This document shows positions 1 to 8,939 of a stretch of DNA of 32,442 bases, in pieces (within the stretch, counting starts at the first letter, position 1; the number at the start of each line of letters is the position of its first letter). Under the pieces are notes generated by a model, which saw nothing but the letters and a program-made list of their open reading frames with translations, was not told the origin of the DNA and did not search any database. This DNA is from Chloroflexota bacterium (GTDB lineage Bacteria > Chloroflexota > Limnocylindria > P2-11E). A program made the translations under genes and the position numbers. The stretch lies in the NCBI GenBank assembly GCA_005889275.1, contig VBFI01000084.1, positions 1-32,442 on the forward strand, written 5' to 3'.

Positions 1-1
1 G

Positions 2-157
2 GCGGAGCTTTCCATGCGACCGACGACCACCGTGCGCGTCGAGGGCGAGCAGGCGCGGAAGGTGATCGGCTTGGTCGAGACGCTCGAGGAGCTCGACGAC
101 GTGCAGAGAGTGCACGCGAACTTCGACGTGCCCGAAGAAGTGCTCGAGCACGCGTAG
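2..157 (+). CDS. yebC: YebC/PmpR (TACO1)-family regulator, C-terminal fragment (5' end outside window)
   Basis: Frame 2 reads AELSMRPTTTVRVEGEQARKVIGLVETLEELDDVQRVHANFDVPEEVLEHA*, a typical YebC C-terminus, directly upstream of ruvC as in many genomes. Confidence 0.85.
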   Translation, partial: AELSMRPTTTVRVEGEQARKVIGLVETLEELDDVQRVHANFDVPEEVLEHA

Positions 158-167
158 CGCATCCGTC

Positions 168-659
168 ATCCTGGGGATCGATCCCGGGACCACGGGTATG
201 GGCTACGCGTTCCTCGTCGCGGCGACCGAGCGGGCGACGATCCTGGAATGCGGCATCGTGGATGTCCGCGCGAGCGGCACGGCGGCGGAACGGCTGCTCG
301 CGATCTCGGAGGCGCTCGACGAGCTCATCCGCCGCCATCGCCCAGTCGCGCTCGCCGTCGAGCGCCTCTACTTCAACAAGAATGCGCAGACCGCGATGCG
401 CGTGTCCGAGGCACGGGGCGTGGCGCTCCTCTGCGGTGCCCGCGCGGGTCTGGAGATCGCGGAATACACCCCGCAGGAGGTGAAGATCTGCGTGACCGGC
501 AACGGCCGCGGCGACAAGAAGGCGGTGCAGCGGATGCTCCCGCACCTCGTCGCGCTCGACGCGCCGATCACTCAGGACAACGTGGCCGACGCCGTCGCGA
601 TCGCGCTGACGCATGCGCAGCGCGCGCGATTCGCCGCCGCGGTGGCCGCGGCGACGTGA
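168..659 (+). CDS. ruvC: Holliday junction endonuclease RuvC
   Basis: In-frame translation (M/I)LGIDPGTTGMGYAFL...AVERLYFNKNAQTAMRVSEARGVALL...EYTPQEVKICVTGNGRGDKKAVQRM. The track start at 198 cuts off the conserved GIDPGTTG motif. No ATG/GTG/TTG lies just upstream in frame; ATC at 168 is the best placed start. Confidence 0.88.
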   Translation: MLGIDPGTTGMGYAFLVAATERATILECGIVDVRASGTAAERLLAISEALDELIRRHRPVALAVERLYFNKNAQTAMRVSEARGVALLCGARAGLEIAEYTPQEVKICVTGNGRGDKKAVQRMLPHLVALDAPITQDNVADAVAIALTHAQRARFAAAVAAAT

Positions 660-988
660 CGATCGAGGACGACTTCTACTGCGCCGAGGTCCTGAGTGGA
701 CGCACCGCTGTGCGGACCGTGCAGGAAACGGCGGACGTTATCGCGTTCCGGCATACGCGACCGCTGTTCGAGACGCACATCGTGGTCGTCCCAAAGCGGC
801 ACATCGCCTCGTTGCTCGATCCCACGCTGAACGATGACCTCCTGCTCTCGGTCCTCCACGTGGTGCAGGCCGTCGCGCGCGACGTCGTCGCGGAGCGCGG
901 GGCCGGCCGTGTCCAGACGAATCTCGGCAGCTACCAGGATTCGAAGCATCTTCACTGGCACGTGTACGCCGGCGGGCGCCTGCCGTGA
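656..988 (+). CDS. HIT-family protein (histidine triad)
   Basis: GTG start overlapping the ruvC stop (GTGA). Contains HIVVVPKRHIASL and the HLHWHVYAG triad. Confidence 0.88.
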   Translation: MTIEDDFYCAEVLSGRTAVRTVQETADVIAFRHTRPLFETHIVVVPKRHIASLLDPTLNDDLLLSVLHVVQAVARDVVAERGAGRVQTNLGSYQDSKHLHWHVYAGGRLP

Positions 989-1566
989 TTGGCGCCGTCC
1001 GCGGCCAGGTCATCGCGCGGGGCGCCGACCACGTGGTCGTCGAGGCGAATGGCGTCGGCTACAAGGTCTTCGTGCCCCGTCATCCGTCCCGCGACGAGGT
1101 CTTGCTGCACACGCACCACGTCGTCCGGGACGACGCCCAGTCGCTCTACGGATTCGAGTCGCGTGACGAGCTGATGCTCTTCGAGATGCTCATCACCGTC
1201 TCGGGCGTCGGGCCGAAGGCGGCGATGGCGCTCCTGGTGACCTCCCGGCCCGCGGACATCGCCGCCGCAATCGCGTCGGGCGACGCGGCTGCGCTCGCGC
1301 GCGCACCCGGAGTGGGGAAGAAGACCGCGGAGCGTTTGATCGTCGATCTGCGCGGAAGGATCGGGCGCGGAGGCGGCGCGGACGGCGCCGCAGGTCCTGC
1401 GCCGCTGGACGACGACGCCCAGGCCGCTCTTGTCGCCCTTGGCTACACGCCCGCGGAAGCCGCGACCGCGCTGCACGGAGTCCCCGCGAAGGGCCGCGCG
1501 AGCACCGAAGAGCGCGTGTCCGCCGCGCTGCGGGCCGCGGGGCGCCCGCTGGTCGCAGGGGGGTGA
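985..1566 (+). CDS. ruvA: Holliday junction branch migration protein RuvA
   Basis: MIGAVRGQVIARGADHVVVEANGVGYKVFVP...SLYGF...VSGVGPKAAMALL...APGVGKKTAERLIVDLR. GTG start overlaps the HIT stop. Confidence 0.93.
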   Translation: MIGAVRGQVIARGADHVVVEANGVGYKVFVPRHPSRDEVLLHTHHVVRDDAQSLYGFESRDELMLFEMLITVSGVGPKAAMALLVTSRPADIAAAIASGDAAALARAPGVGKKTAERLIVDLRGRIGRGGGADGAAGPAPLDDDAQAALVALGYTPAEAATALHGVPAKGRASTEERVSAALRAAGRPLVAGG

Positions 1567-1677
1567 CGGAACGCACTCATCATCGCGGTCATCGCGATCG
1601 CAGTCATCATCGCGATGATTTTCTTCCGCGATCAGCTGTCGAACTACTTCTCGAGCATCGGAAATAACCTCACGTAG
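1567..1677 (+). pseudogene. Flp/type IVb pilin-like fragment (hydrophobic helix plus C-terminus only)
   Basis: In frame after the ruvA TGA: RNALIIAVIAIAVIIAMIFFRDQLSNYFSSIGNNLT*. Resembles the Flp pilin core 'EYALIIALIA...ISN.FSSIGNNL' but lacks the GQGLVEY prepilin region and a canonical start. Confidence 0.45.
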
Positions 1678-1727
1678 GAGCGGCGCGGCGGCCAGCCCGC
1701 TCCCAAGGGCGGCGCTCCCCGGTTTGG

Positions 1728-1733
1728 TATAGT
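1728..1733 (+). promoter_or_regulatory. Putative -10 element (TATAGT) of the nusA promoter
   Basis: TATAGT in the only sizeable noncoding gap upstream of nusA; no clear -35. Confidence 0.4.
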
Positions 1734-1778
1734 TGTTGCTGGCGTCCGGCCGAGCCGGAGGCTGCGTCGGGCACTGAG

Positions 1779-1802
1779 AGTGGGTCGACCCCACTTTTTT
1801 TT
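1779..1802 (+). terminator. Intrinsic terminator/attenuator inside the nusA leader
   Basis: AGTGGG-TCGAC-CCCACT hairpin followed by T8 (1795-1802), about 65 nt upstream of the nusA ATG and downstream of the putative -10. Confidence 0.65.
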
Positions 1803-1867
1803 CGCCCTACAGGCAGCCGGACGCTGGGCCTGGGCGAAAGTGAAAAAAAGAAGAGGGGGAGTGCGCC

Positions 1868-3088
1868 ATGAACCGAGAGCTCGTCACCGGTCTCGCGCAA
1901 CTCTCCGCCGAGAAGGGCCTCCCCAAGGAGGTCGTCAGCGACATCATCGCCCGGGCGATCAAGCGCGCTTACGGCGATGAGGAGCACATCGACGTCAAGG
2001 TCGACGTCCAGACGGGCGCGTTCAAGGTCTACCTCCTGAAGACGGTGGTCGAGAAGGTCGAGGATCCGAAGATCCAGGTCCAGCTCGACACCGCCAAGAA
2101 GATCAAGACCGACGCGCAGCTGGGCGAGGTCATCCCCTTCGAAGAGTCGGCGGCCGCGCTCGGACGGATCGGCGCGCAGACCGCCAAGCAGGTCATCCAG
2201 CAGTCGCTGCGGGAGGCCGAGCGCGAGCAGGTGTTCGCCGAGTACGCGGACCGCGAGGGCGACATCATCAACGCGAAGATCAGCCACTTCGAGGCGGGCT
2301 CCGCGATCATGGAGCTCGACCGCGGTGCGACCGCGGTCTTGCCGCGCTCGGAGCAGGCCCCGCACGAGCGCTACTTCGCCGGTCAGGCGCGCAAGGTCGT
2401 CGTCCTCGAGGTGCGCCGGACGCTGCGGGGCCCGCAGATCATCGTGAGCCGGGCCCACCGGGCCCTCGTGAAGCGGCTCTTCGAGCTCGAGGTTCCGGAG
2501 ATCTTCCACGGACAGGTCGAGATCGTCGGGATCGCGCGCGAGCCGGGGAGCCGCACGAAGATCGCCGTCCGCGCGCGCCAGCCCGGGCTCGACGCGCGCG
2601 GGGCGTGCATCGGCCAGCGTGGCCTGCGCGTTCAGGCGATCGTGAACGAGCTGGGTGGCGAGAAGATCGACATCATCGAGTGGGCGGAGAGCCCCGAGCG
2701 GTTCGTCGCGAACGCCCTCGAGCCGGCGCACGTCGTCCGGGTCGACATCGTGCCCGAGGACAAGACCGCGTATGTCGTCGTCCCGGACCGGCAGCTCTCG
2801 CTTGCGATCGGCAAGGAGGGCCAAAACGCCCGCCTGGCCGCGAAGCTCACCGGCTGGCGGATCGATATCCGCAGCGAGTCCGAGGTCCGGGCCGAGCTCG
2901 AGCCGGAGCCCGAGCCCGAGCCGGTCGCGGTCGCCGAGGCCGTGCCGGCGAGCGAGGTCGTCGAGGAGGCCATCCGCCATGACCTCGTCGCGGAGGTCGA
3001 GGCGGAGTCCGCGGCTGCGGACGAGGAGGACCTGGATGAGGAGGACCGCGCGCTCCTCGGAGGCAAGAAGAAGCGCGAGCGCCGTTAA
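1868..3088 (+). CDS. nusA: Transcription termination/antitermination factor NusA
   Basis: [31 protein letters not shown]...[28 protein letters not shown]...[37 protein letters not shown] ribosome-binding site upstream. Confidence 0.95.
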   Translation: MNRELVTGLAQLSAEKGLPKEVVSDIIARAIKRAYGDEEHIDVKVDVQTGAFKVYLLKTVVEKVEDPKIQVQLDTAKKIKTDAQLGEVIPFEESAAALGRIGAQTAKQVIQQSLREAEREQVFAEYADREGDIINAKISHFEAGSAIMELDRGATAVLPRSEQAPHERYFAGQARKVVVLEVRRTLRGPQIIVSRAHRALVKRLFELEVPEIFHGQVEIVGIAREPGSRTKIAVRARQPGLDARGACIGQRGLRVQAIVNELGGEKIDIIEWAESPERFVANALEPAHVVRVDIVPEDKTAYVVVPDRQLSLAIGKEGQNARLAAKLTGWRIDIRSESEVRAELEPEPEPEPVAVAEAVPASEVVEEAIRHDLVAEVEAESAAADEEDLDEEDRALLGGKKKRERR

Positions 3089-3389
3089 GCCGCAGGCGGC
3101 TCCGCCGCGGAAGCTTCCGCAGCGGACATGCGTCGCCTGCCGGACGACCCGCGCAAAACGGGATCTCGTCCGCGTCGTACGCTCCCCTCTGGGGGAGCTC
3201 TCGGTGGACCTTCGCGGAAAGGCGCCCGGGCGCGGGGCATACCTCGACCCGGACCCGGCGTGCCTCGAGCGCGGCCTCGCCGGAGGGATCCTCGCGAAAG
3301 CCCTTGAAACCTCGATCGACGACCTGACCGCGGACCGGCTGCGAGGCGAGCTCGCCGCCGGCGCGAAAACACGAACGGGAGGACGCTAG
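3036..3389 (+). CDS. ylxR: YlxR-family (DUF448) RNA-binding protein
   Basis: [47 protein letters not shown] between nusA and infB. The nearest in-frame ATG is 3036, overlapping nusA; the exact start is uncertain. Confidence 0.8.
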   Translation: MRRTARSSEARRSASAVKPQAAPPRKLPQRTCVACRTTRAKRDLVRVVRSPLGELSVDLRGKAPGRGAYLDPDPACLERGLAGGILAKALETSIDDLTADRLRGELAAGAKTRTGGR

Positions 3390-5294
3390 TTGCCGAAGGC
3401 AAGACCCAGGCGGATGCCACCGCAGCGTGGACCGCGCCCGCGAGGGCGCCGGCCGCAGCGGGCGCCGCAGCCAATTCCAGAAGCCGCGCCCGCGGTCGCC
3501 GTCGCGGAGCCGACGACCTCGGTCGTCACGCTCCCCAAGACGATCCAGGTCGGCGACCTCGCGCGCGCGCTCGACGCGAGCGTCGTCGACGTGATCCGAG
3601 GGCTTGTGAACATCGGCTTGATGGTCTCGATCAACGAGACCGTCGACTTCGAGACGGCATCGCTCGTCGCGAACGAGCTCGGCATCGAGACGCGTCCCGA
3701 GGAAGAGGCCGTCCCCGTCGCGGACGAGGAGGCGCTGACGCCCGAGGCGATCGGCGGTAAGGAGATCCTCTGGGAGGACGTCGACCCGGCGAAGCTGAAG
3801 GAGCGTCCGCCTGTCGTCACCGTACTCGGCCACGTCGACCACGGGAAGACGAGCCTTCTCGACGCGATCCGCTCGACGAACGTGACGTCGCGCGAAGCGG
3901 GCGGCATCACGCAGCACATCGGCGCCTACCAGATCGAGCACAACGGCCGTAAGGTGACCTTCCTCGACACGCCCGGGCACGAGGCGTTCACGGCGATGCG
4001 CGCGCGCGGCGCCCAGGTGACCGACGTCGCGGTTCTCGTCGTCGCCGCGGACGATGGCGTGCAGCCGCAGACGATCGAGGCGATCTCGCACGCGAAGGCG
4101 GCGAAGGTCCCGATCGTGGTCGCGCTGAACAAGATGGACCGACCCGACGCGAACCCCGACCAGGTGAAGGCGCAGCTCGCCGAGCACGGCGTCACGATCG
4201 AGGACTACGGCGGCGATACCCCGCTCGTCCCGGTCTCCGCGAAGACGAAGGAGGGCATCGCCGACCTCGTCGAGGTCGTGCTTCTCGTCGCTGACGTGAA
4301 CGATCTGAAGGCGGACCCCGACCGGCCGGCGATCGGCCGGGTCATCGAGGCGCACCTCGACAAGGGCCGCGGCCCCGTCGCGACCATCCTCGTGCAGACC
4401 GGCACCCTGGAGCGCGGCGACCTCGTCGTCGCGGGCACGACCTTCGGGAAGGTTCGCGCGATGGTCGACGACAAGGGCAAGAACATCGGTCGGGCCGAAC
4501 CGTCCCGGCCGGTGGAGATCCTCGGTCTTCCCGAGGTCCCGGAGGCCGGCGACGTGATCCGTGCCGTCGCCGACGAGAAGGCGGCCCGGGCACTCGCGGC
4601 GCAGAACGCACGCGAGCGGGCCGCGAGCACCGCGGCGGAGAAGCCCGCGACGCTCGACGAGATGTTCGCGCAGGTGAAGGAAGGCAAGGCGAAGGAGCTC
4701 AAGATCGTCCTCAAGGCGGACGTGCAGGGCTCGCTCGAGGCGATCAAGACCGCGCTCGGCAAGATCCCGCAGAACGAGGTCACGCTGGCGGTCATCCACG
4801 ACGCGGTGGGCGACATCACCGAGTCCGACCTCACGCTCGCGGCCGCATCGGGCGCCGTGGTGGTCGGGTTCAACACGAAGATGGAGGCGCCCGCGCGCCG
4901 CGTGGCCGACTCCACGAAGGTCGACGTCCGTCTGTACAAGGTCATCTACGAGCTCCTCGACGATGTGCAGAAGGCGCTCACCGGAATGCTCGAGCCGGAG
5001 ATGGTCGAGTCGACGCTTGGCCACGCCGAGGTGCTGCAGCTCTTCACCGCGGGCAAGACGACCATCGCCGGATCACGCGTCGTGGACGGGCTCGTCCGAC
5101 GGGGCGCGCAGGCGCGCGTCCTCCGCGGCGGGACCGCCGTCTACGACGGCAAGATCGGCACGCTCCGGCGCATGAAGGACGACGTGCGCGAGGTCACCAC
5201 CGGCCTCGAATGCGGGATCGTCCTGGAGAACAGCAACGACGTGCAGGTCGCCGACATCATCGAGTGCTACGTCGTCCAGCCGAAGCCGCGCTGA
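3390..5294 (+). CDS. infB: Translation initiation factor IF-2
   Basis: TTG start; [23 protein letters not shown]...[20 protein letters not shown]...NKMD and IF-2 C-terminal domains. Confidence 0.96.
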   Translation: MPKARPRRMPPQRGPRPRGRRPQRAPQPIPEAAPAVAVAEPTTSVVTLPKTIQVGDLARALDASVVDVIRGLVNIGLMVSINETVDFETASLVANELGIETRPEEEAVPVADEEALTPEAIGGKEILWEDVDPAKLKERPPVVTVLGHVDHGKTSLLDAIRSTNVTSREAGGITQHIGAYQIEHNGRKVTFLDTPGHEAFTAMRARGAQVTDVAVLVVAADDGVQPQTIEAISHAKAAKVPIVVALNKMDRPDANPDQVKAQLAEHGVTIEDYGGDTPLVPVSAKTKEGIADLVEVVLLVADVNDLKADPDRPAIGRVIEAHLDKGRGPVATILVQTGTLERGDLVVAGTTFGKVRAMVDDKGKNIGRAEPSRPVEILGLPEVPEAGDVIRAVADEKAARALAAQNARERAASTAAEKPATLDEMFAQVKEGKAKELKIVLKADVQGSLEAIKTALGKIPQNEVTLAVIHDAVGDITESDLTLAAASGAVVVGFNTKMEAPARRVADSTKVDVRLYKVIYELLDDVQKALTGMLEPEMVESTLGHAEVLQLFTAGKTTIAGSRVVDGLVRRGAQARVLRGGTAVYDGKIGTLRRMKDDVREVTTGLECGIVLENSNDVQVADIIECYVVQPKPR

Positions 5295-5297
5295 CCC

Positions 5298-5651
5298 ATG
5301 GCCTACAAGCGCGCGGACCGCGTGAACGCGTTGTTGCAGCGTGAGCTCGGCACGCTCATCAGCGAGGAGCTCCGCGACCCGCGGATCGCGTTCACGACGG
5401 TGACCGCGGTCGAGGTCACCGACGACCTGCGGAGCGCCCGGGTCCACGTGAGCGTCCTCGGCGACGAGGACGCCGCGAAGAGCACGATGGCGGGGCTCGA
5501 GGACGCGAAGAAGTTCCTCCGGCACCAGATCGGCGAGCGGACCGACCTCCGCTTCGTTCCCGAGCTCACGTTCGTCCCGGACCGCTCGGCGGAGCGCGCC
5601 GTGCGGATCGCGGGACTCCTCCGCGAGGCACGCGAGCGCAAGAGCGGATGA
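5298..5651 (+). CDS. rbfA: 30S ribosome-binding factor A
   Basis: MAYKRADRVNALLQRELGTLISEELRDPRIAFTTVTAVEVTDDLRSARVHVSVLGDE, located between infB and nrnA. Confidence 0.93.
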   Translation: MAYKRADRVNALLQRELGTLISEELRDPRIAFTTVTAVEVTDDLRSARVHVSVLGDEDAAKSTMAGLEDAKKFLRHQIGERTDLRFVPELTFVPDRSAERAVRIAGLLREARERKSG

Positions 5652-6625
5652 AGGACGTCGTCCGCTCGCTCCGCCAGGCGGAGCGGATCGCGATCGTGTC
5701 GCACCGCGACCCCGACCCGGACACCATCGGATCCGCCCTCGCCCTCGGCCTGGGCCTCGAGTCGCTGGGCAAGCGGGTCTCCTGGCACTGCGCGGACCCC
5801 GTGCCCGAGCCGCAGCGCTTCCTCAAAGGCACCGAGCGGTTCACGCAGGACCCGCCGACCAACGACGTGGATCTCGTCGTGACCGTCGACTTCGGATCGG
5901 TCGAACGCGCGAAGTTCGCCCTGCCAGCACGGCCGCCGATCGTGAACATCGACCACCACGCGTCGAACGACCGGTTCGGGGCCACGAACCTCGTCGACGC
6001 GACGAGCGCGGCCAGCGCCGAGCTGGTGTCCCGCGTCATCGACGCGCTCGAGATCCCTTGGACTCCCGAGATGGCGACGGCAGCGCTCGTCGGGATCATG
6101 ACCGACACCGGCTCATTCCAGTTCCCGAGCACCGACGCACGCGCGCTCGAGCGCGCCGCGCGGCTCCGCGCCGCCGGCGCCGATCTGCAGGCGATCACGT
6201 ACAACATCTTCCGAAACAAGCGCTTCGAGGCGATACGCCTCTGGGGGCTCGCCTTTTCGCGGCTCGTCAGGGAGCGAAATGGTCAGCTCGTCTGGACCGA
6301 GGTCCGCGCGAGCGATCTCGACGAATCCGGCGCGCGTGACGAGGACATCTCCGGGATCGTCGAGCAGATCGCGCGGTCCAGCGGCATGCGTGTCGCGATC
6401 CTGTTCAACGAGCAGGAGGGCGTCGTGAAGGTCTCCTGCCGGACGTCGCAGTGGGAGCCCTCCGTCGATGCCGCCGCGCTGATGGGCGGCTTCGGCGGCG
6501 GCGGACACGTGCGCGCGGCCGGCGCGCTCATCGGAGGGACCCTCGCGGTCGTGCGCGAGCGCGTGCTCGGCGCCGCGCGCTCGGCGCTCGACGCGGCCAG
6601 CGCTCGCGCGCCCGTCAACGCCTGA
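5648..6625 (+). CDS. nrnA: DHH/DHHA1 bifunctional oligoribonuclease/PAP phosphatase (NrnA-like)
   Basis: IVSHRDPDPDTIGSALAL...VNIDHHASNDRFG...TDTGSFQFPST...GFGGGGHVRAAGA; ATGA overlap with rbfA. Confidence 0.9.
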   Translation: MKDVVRSLRQAERIAIVSHRDPDPDTIGSALALGLGLESLGKRVSWHCADPVPEPQRFLKGTERFTQDPPTNDVDLVVTVDFGSVERAKFALPARPPIVNIDHHASNDRFGATNLVDATSAASAELVSRVIDALEIPWTPEMATAALVGIMTDTGSFQFPSTDARALERAARLRAAGADLQAITYNIFRNKRFEAIRLWGLAFSRLVRERNGQLVWTEVRASDLDESGARDEDISGIVEQIARSSGMRVAILFNEQEGVVKVSCRTSQWEPSVDAAALMGGFGGGGHVRAAGALIGGTLAVVRERVLGAARSALDAASARAPVNA

Positions 6626-7392
6626 TCACCACCGTCGCCGCGGGCGTCCTCGCCGTCGACAAGCCCGAGGGGTGGACCTCCCACGACGTCGTGGCCGTCG
6701 TACGCGGGGTCCTCGGCATGCGGCAGGTCGGTCACGGCGGTACGCTCGATCCACTCGCCTCCGGCCTGCTCCCAGTGCTCGTGGGCACAGCGACGAAATT
6801 CGAGCCGCGGATGCGCGAGGCGACGAAGGTCTATGACGCCGTCGTGCGCTTCGGTCGCGAGACCGCGACGGACGACCGGGAGGGGGAGTCGGTCCGCGAG
6901 GCGGACGTCCCACCGCTCGACGGCTCGACCATCGAGCGTGGTCTGGCCACGTTACGCGGTGTCATCGAACAAACGCCTCCGCGGTACTCGGCCCTGAAGA
7001 TCGCCGGTCGCCCGGCCTACGCGCGCGCTCGCGCCGGCGAAACGTTCGCGATGCAGGCGCGTCGTGTGCAGGTCGACCGACTCGAGGTGATCGAGACGAA
7101 GGGAAACGACGTCCGCGTCCTCGTGGTGTGCTCGTCGGGAACCTACGTGCGCGCGATCGCTCGCGACCTGGGCCGCTCGATCGGCTCGGCGGCCCATCTC
7201 GCCGCGCTTCGCAGACTCGCGGTCGGCGCGCTCGAGGCCGCCGGCGCGGTGACGCCCGACGTCCTGCGGGCCGGCGGTCGCGAAGGCGCGGTCGCGCTCC
7301 TGCGGATCGCGGATGAACGCCTCCTGCGGATCCACGACCGCTACCTCGCGGCCCCCGCCGTTACGATCGTCGCTCAGGGGGAGTCTGTCTGA
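6625..7392 (+). CDS. truB: tRNA pseudouridine(55) synthase TruB
   Basis: GVLAVDKPEGWTSHDVVAVVRGVLGMRQVGHGGTLDPLASGLLPVLVG. The only in-frame canonical start upstream (6451) overlaps nrnA by about 175 nt with Arg-rich out-of-frame sequence. ATC 6625 overlaps the nrnA stop (TGATC). Confidence 0.88.
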   Translation: MTTVAAGVLAVDKPEGWTSHDVVAVVRGVLGMRQVGHGGTLDPLASGLLPVLVGTATKFEPRMREATKVYDAVVRFGRETATDDREGESVREADVPPLDGSTIERGLATLRGVIEQTPPRYSALKIAGRPAYARARAGETFAMQARRVQVDRLEVIETKGNDVRVLVVCSSGTYVRAIARDLGRSIGSAAHLAALRRLAVGALEAAGAVTPDVLRAGGREGAVALLRIADERLLRIHDRYLAAPAVTIVAQGESV

Positions 7393-8930
7393 TGGTCGCA
7401 AAGGGGCTCGAGCGCTTGGGGAAATCGGCCCTGGAGGCGTGGCGCGGGCTCTCGCTCGACGCGAGGCTCGTGGTCGTCTTTGGCATCGGGAACTGGCTCC
7501 TGCTGTTCGCCAACCACACGACGGTCGCGGCGACGCGCGACGTCCCGCTCTGGCAGCTGTTCCCGCCGCTCGCCGACGTCGCGTTCCTGACCGCCTGCGG
7601 CGTCCTCGCGGTGACCTATCCTCTCCGCGATCTTCGCGCGGGTCCCCGCTTCGGCACGCGCGCGCGCGTGGCCCACCTCGCCGCGATCATCGCGATCTTC
7701 GTCGTCGTGCCGACCATCGTCTCGATCGTCCTGCGAGAGACGGGCAGGCCCTACACCTACGTACACGACGGGGCCCTGATGGTCGAGGAGGCCGCGCGCA
7801 AGCTCCTCCTGGGCATGAATCCGTACGTCGCCGACTACCTCGACACGCCGATGTTCTATTGGCCGATGATCAACAACCCGGCCCTCTACCACCTGACCTA
7901 TTTCCCGTTCATGTTCCTCGTCACCGCGCCGTTCGTCGGCTTCTTCGATCACTTCGGTCTGGTCTGGGATCAGCGATACCTCTACCTCCCGGCATATCTG
8001 GGCACCCTCGCGCTGGTCCCGTTCCTCGTCCAGGGCACGGCCCGTCGGCTCGGGATGACCACGGCGATCGCCCTCAACCCGCAGCTCTTCCCATTCGTCG
8101 TCGAGGGACGCAACGACTTCTTCGTGCTTTTCTTCCTGTTCGCGGGCATCGCGCTGCTCATGCGCGAGCGGCGGAGCCTCTCGTCGCTCGCGTTCGCCGC
8201 GGCGGGCGCGGCGAAGCTTCACGCGATCCTGCTGCTTCCGTTCGTCGCCCTCTACCTCGTGGCGACGCGCCGGCCGAAAACGCTCCGCGCGGTCGTCATG
8301 ACCCTCGCGCCCACGTGGCCCGCTGCGATCTTCCTGCTGGTGACGTTCGTTCCGTTCCTCGTGAACGACTTCGGCGCCTTCTACGACGACGTCGTCCGCT
8401 ACAACGCAGGCGGCGCGGCCTGGAGCTACCCGATCTCGGGCATGGGCTTCTCGGCGCTCTTGCTCTCGCTCGGGATCATCCCGTACCGCCAGGCGGATTT
8501 CCCGTTCGCGGTGATCGAACTCGCGGTCGCGACCCCGATCGCGATCTGGTGGCTCGTCCGCCTCTGGCGGCAGCCGACGATCGCGACGCTCCTCGCGGGG
8601 TACGCGCTCACCCTGCTCGCGTTCCTCTTCTTCGGTCGCTACTTCCAAGGGAACTACCTCGGATTCATCGCCGCGGTCTTCACCCCGGTGCCGTTCCTCG
8701 CCGCGCGCCGAGCACCTCTGCGGCGGGCGCGCCGGTCCCCTCGTCTCGGGGGCCCCTTGCCTTCGTACCGGCCCGCGCCTTCGGGCACGGCATCCCCCTC
8801 GCCTCGGGAACCGGCACTCCCGCCGCCATCCTTGGCGCCCGCGCCGGCACTCCCGCCGCCATCTTTGCCGCCCGCGCCGGTGCCGGTCGCGCTCGACGCC
8901 GAACCCTCGCCCGTCGGAGCGGCCGACTAG
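7392..8930 (+). CDS. Polytopic membrane protein, GT87/DUF2029-type glycosyltransferase-like, with Pro-rich C-terminal tail
   Basis: About ten hydrophobic segments; GRNDFFVLFFLFAGIALLMRERRSLSSLAFAAAGAAKLHAILLLPF is typical of lipid-linked-sugar glycosyltransferases. TGATG overlap with truB. Confidence 0.6.
   Translation: MVAKGLERLGKSALEAWRGLSLDARLVVVFGIGNWLLLFANHTTVAATRDVPLWQLFPPLADVAFLTACGVLAVTYPLRDLRAGPRFGTRARVAHLAAIIAIFVVVPTIVSIVLRETGRPYTYVHDGALMVEEAARKLLLGMNPYVADYLDTPMFYWPMINNPALYHLTYFPFMFLVTAPFVGFFDHFGLVWDQRYLYLPAYLGTLALVPFLVQGTARRLGMTTAIALNPQLFPFVVEGRNDFFVLFFLFAGIALLMRERRSLSSLAFAAAGAAKLHAILLLPFVALYLVATRRPKTLRAVVMTLAPTWPAAIFLLVTFVPFLVNDFGAFYDDVVRYNAGGAAWSYPISGMGFSALLLSLGIIPYRQADFPFAVIELAVATPIAIWWLVRLWRQPTIATLLAGYALTLLAFLFFGRYFQGNYLGFIAAVFTPVPFLAARRAPLRRARRSPRLGGPLPSYRPAPSGTASPSPREPALPPPSLAPAPALPPPSLPPAPVPVALDAEPSPVGAAD
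8811..8876 (+). repeat. Imperfect 33-nt tandem duplication encoding PALPPPSLAPA/PALPPPSLPPA
   Basis: CCGGCACTCCCGCCGCCATCCTTGGCGCCCGCG (8811-8843) repeated as CCGGCACTCCCGCCGCCATCTTTGCCGCCCGCG (8844-8876), two mismatches. Confidence 0.85.
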
Positions 8931-8939
8931 GCTCGTCGC

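Noticed and set aside
198-200. ATG 198 as the ruvC start
   Set aside because: Would remove the catalytic GIDPGTTG motif that is encoded immediately upstream in the same frame.
2900-2930. GAGCC(C/G) repeats in the nusA 3' region as a possible regulatory repeat
   Set aside because: Encodes an acidic [10 protein letters not shown] tail in frame; simple coding low complexity.
2847-5024. 725-aa minus-strand ORF opposite infB/ylxR
   Set aside because: Antisense to clearly recognisable YlxR and IF-2. The Arg/Asp/Leu/Val-rich composition is typical of high-GC shadow ORFs.
6451-6624. ATG 6451 as the true truB start
   Set aside because: Would add about 58 Arg-rich residues translated out of frame from the well-conserved 3' end of nrnA; not plausible as a conserved TruB N-terminus.
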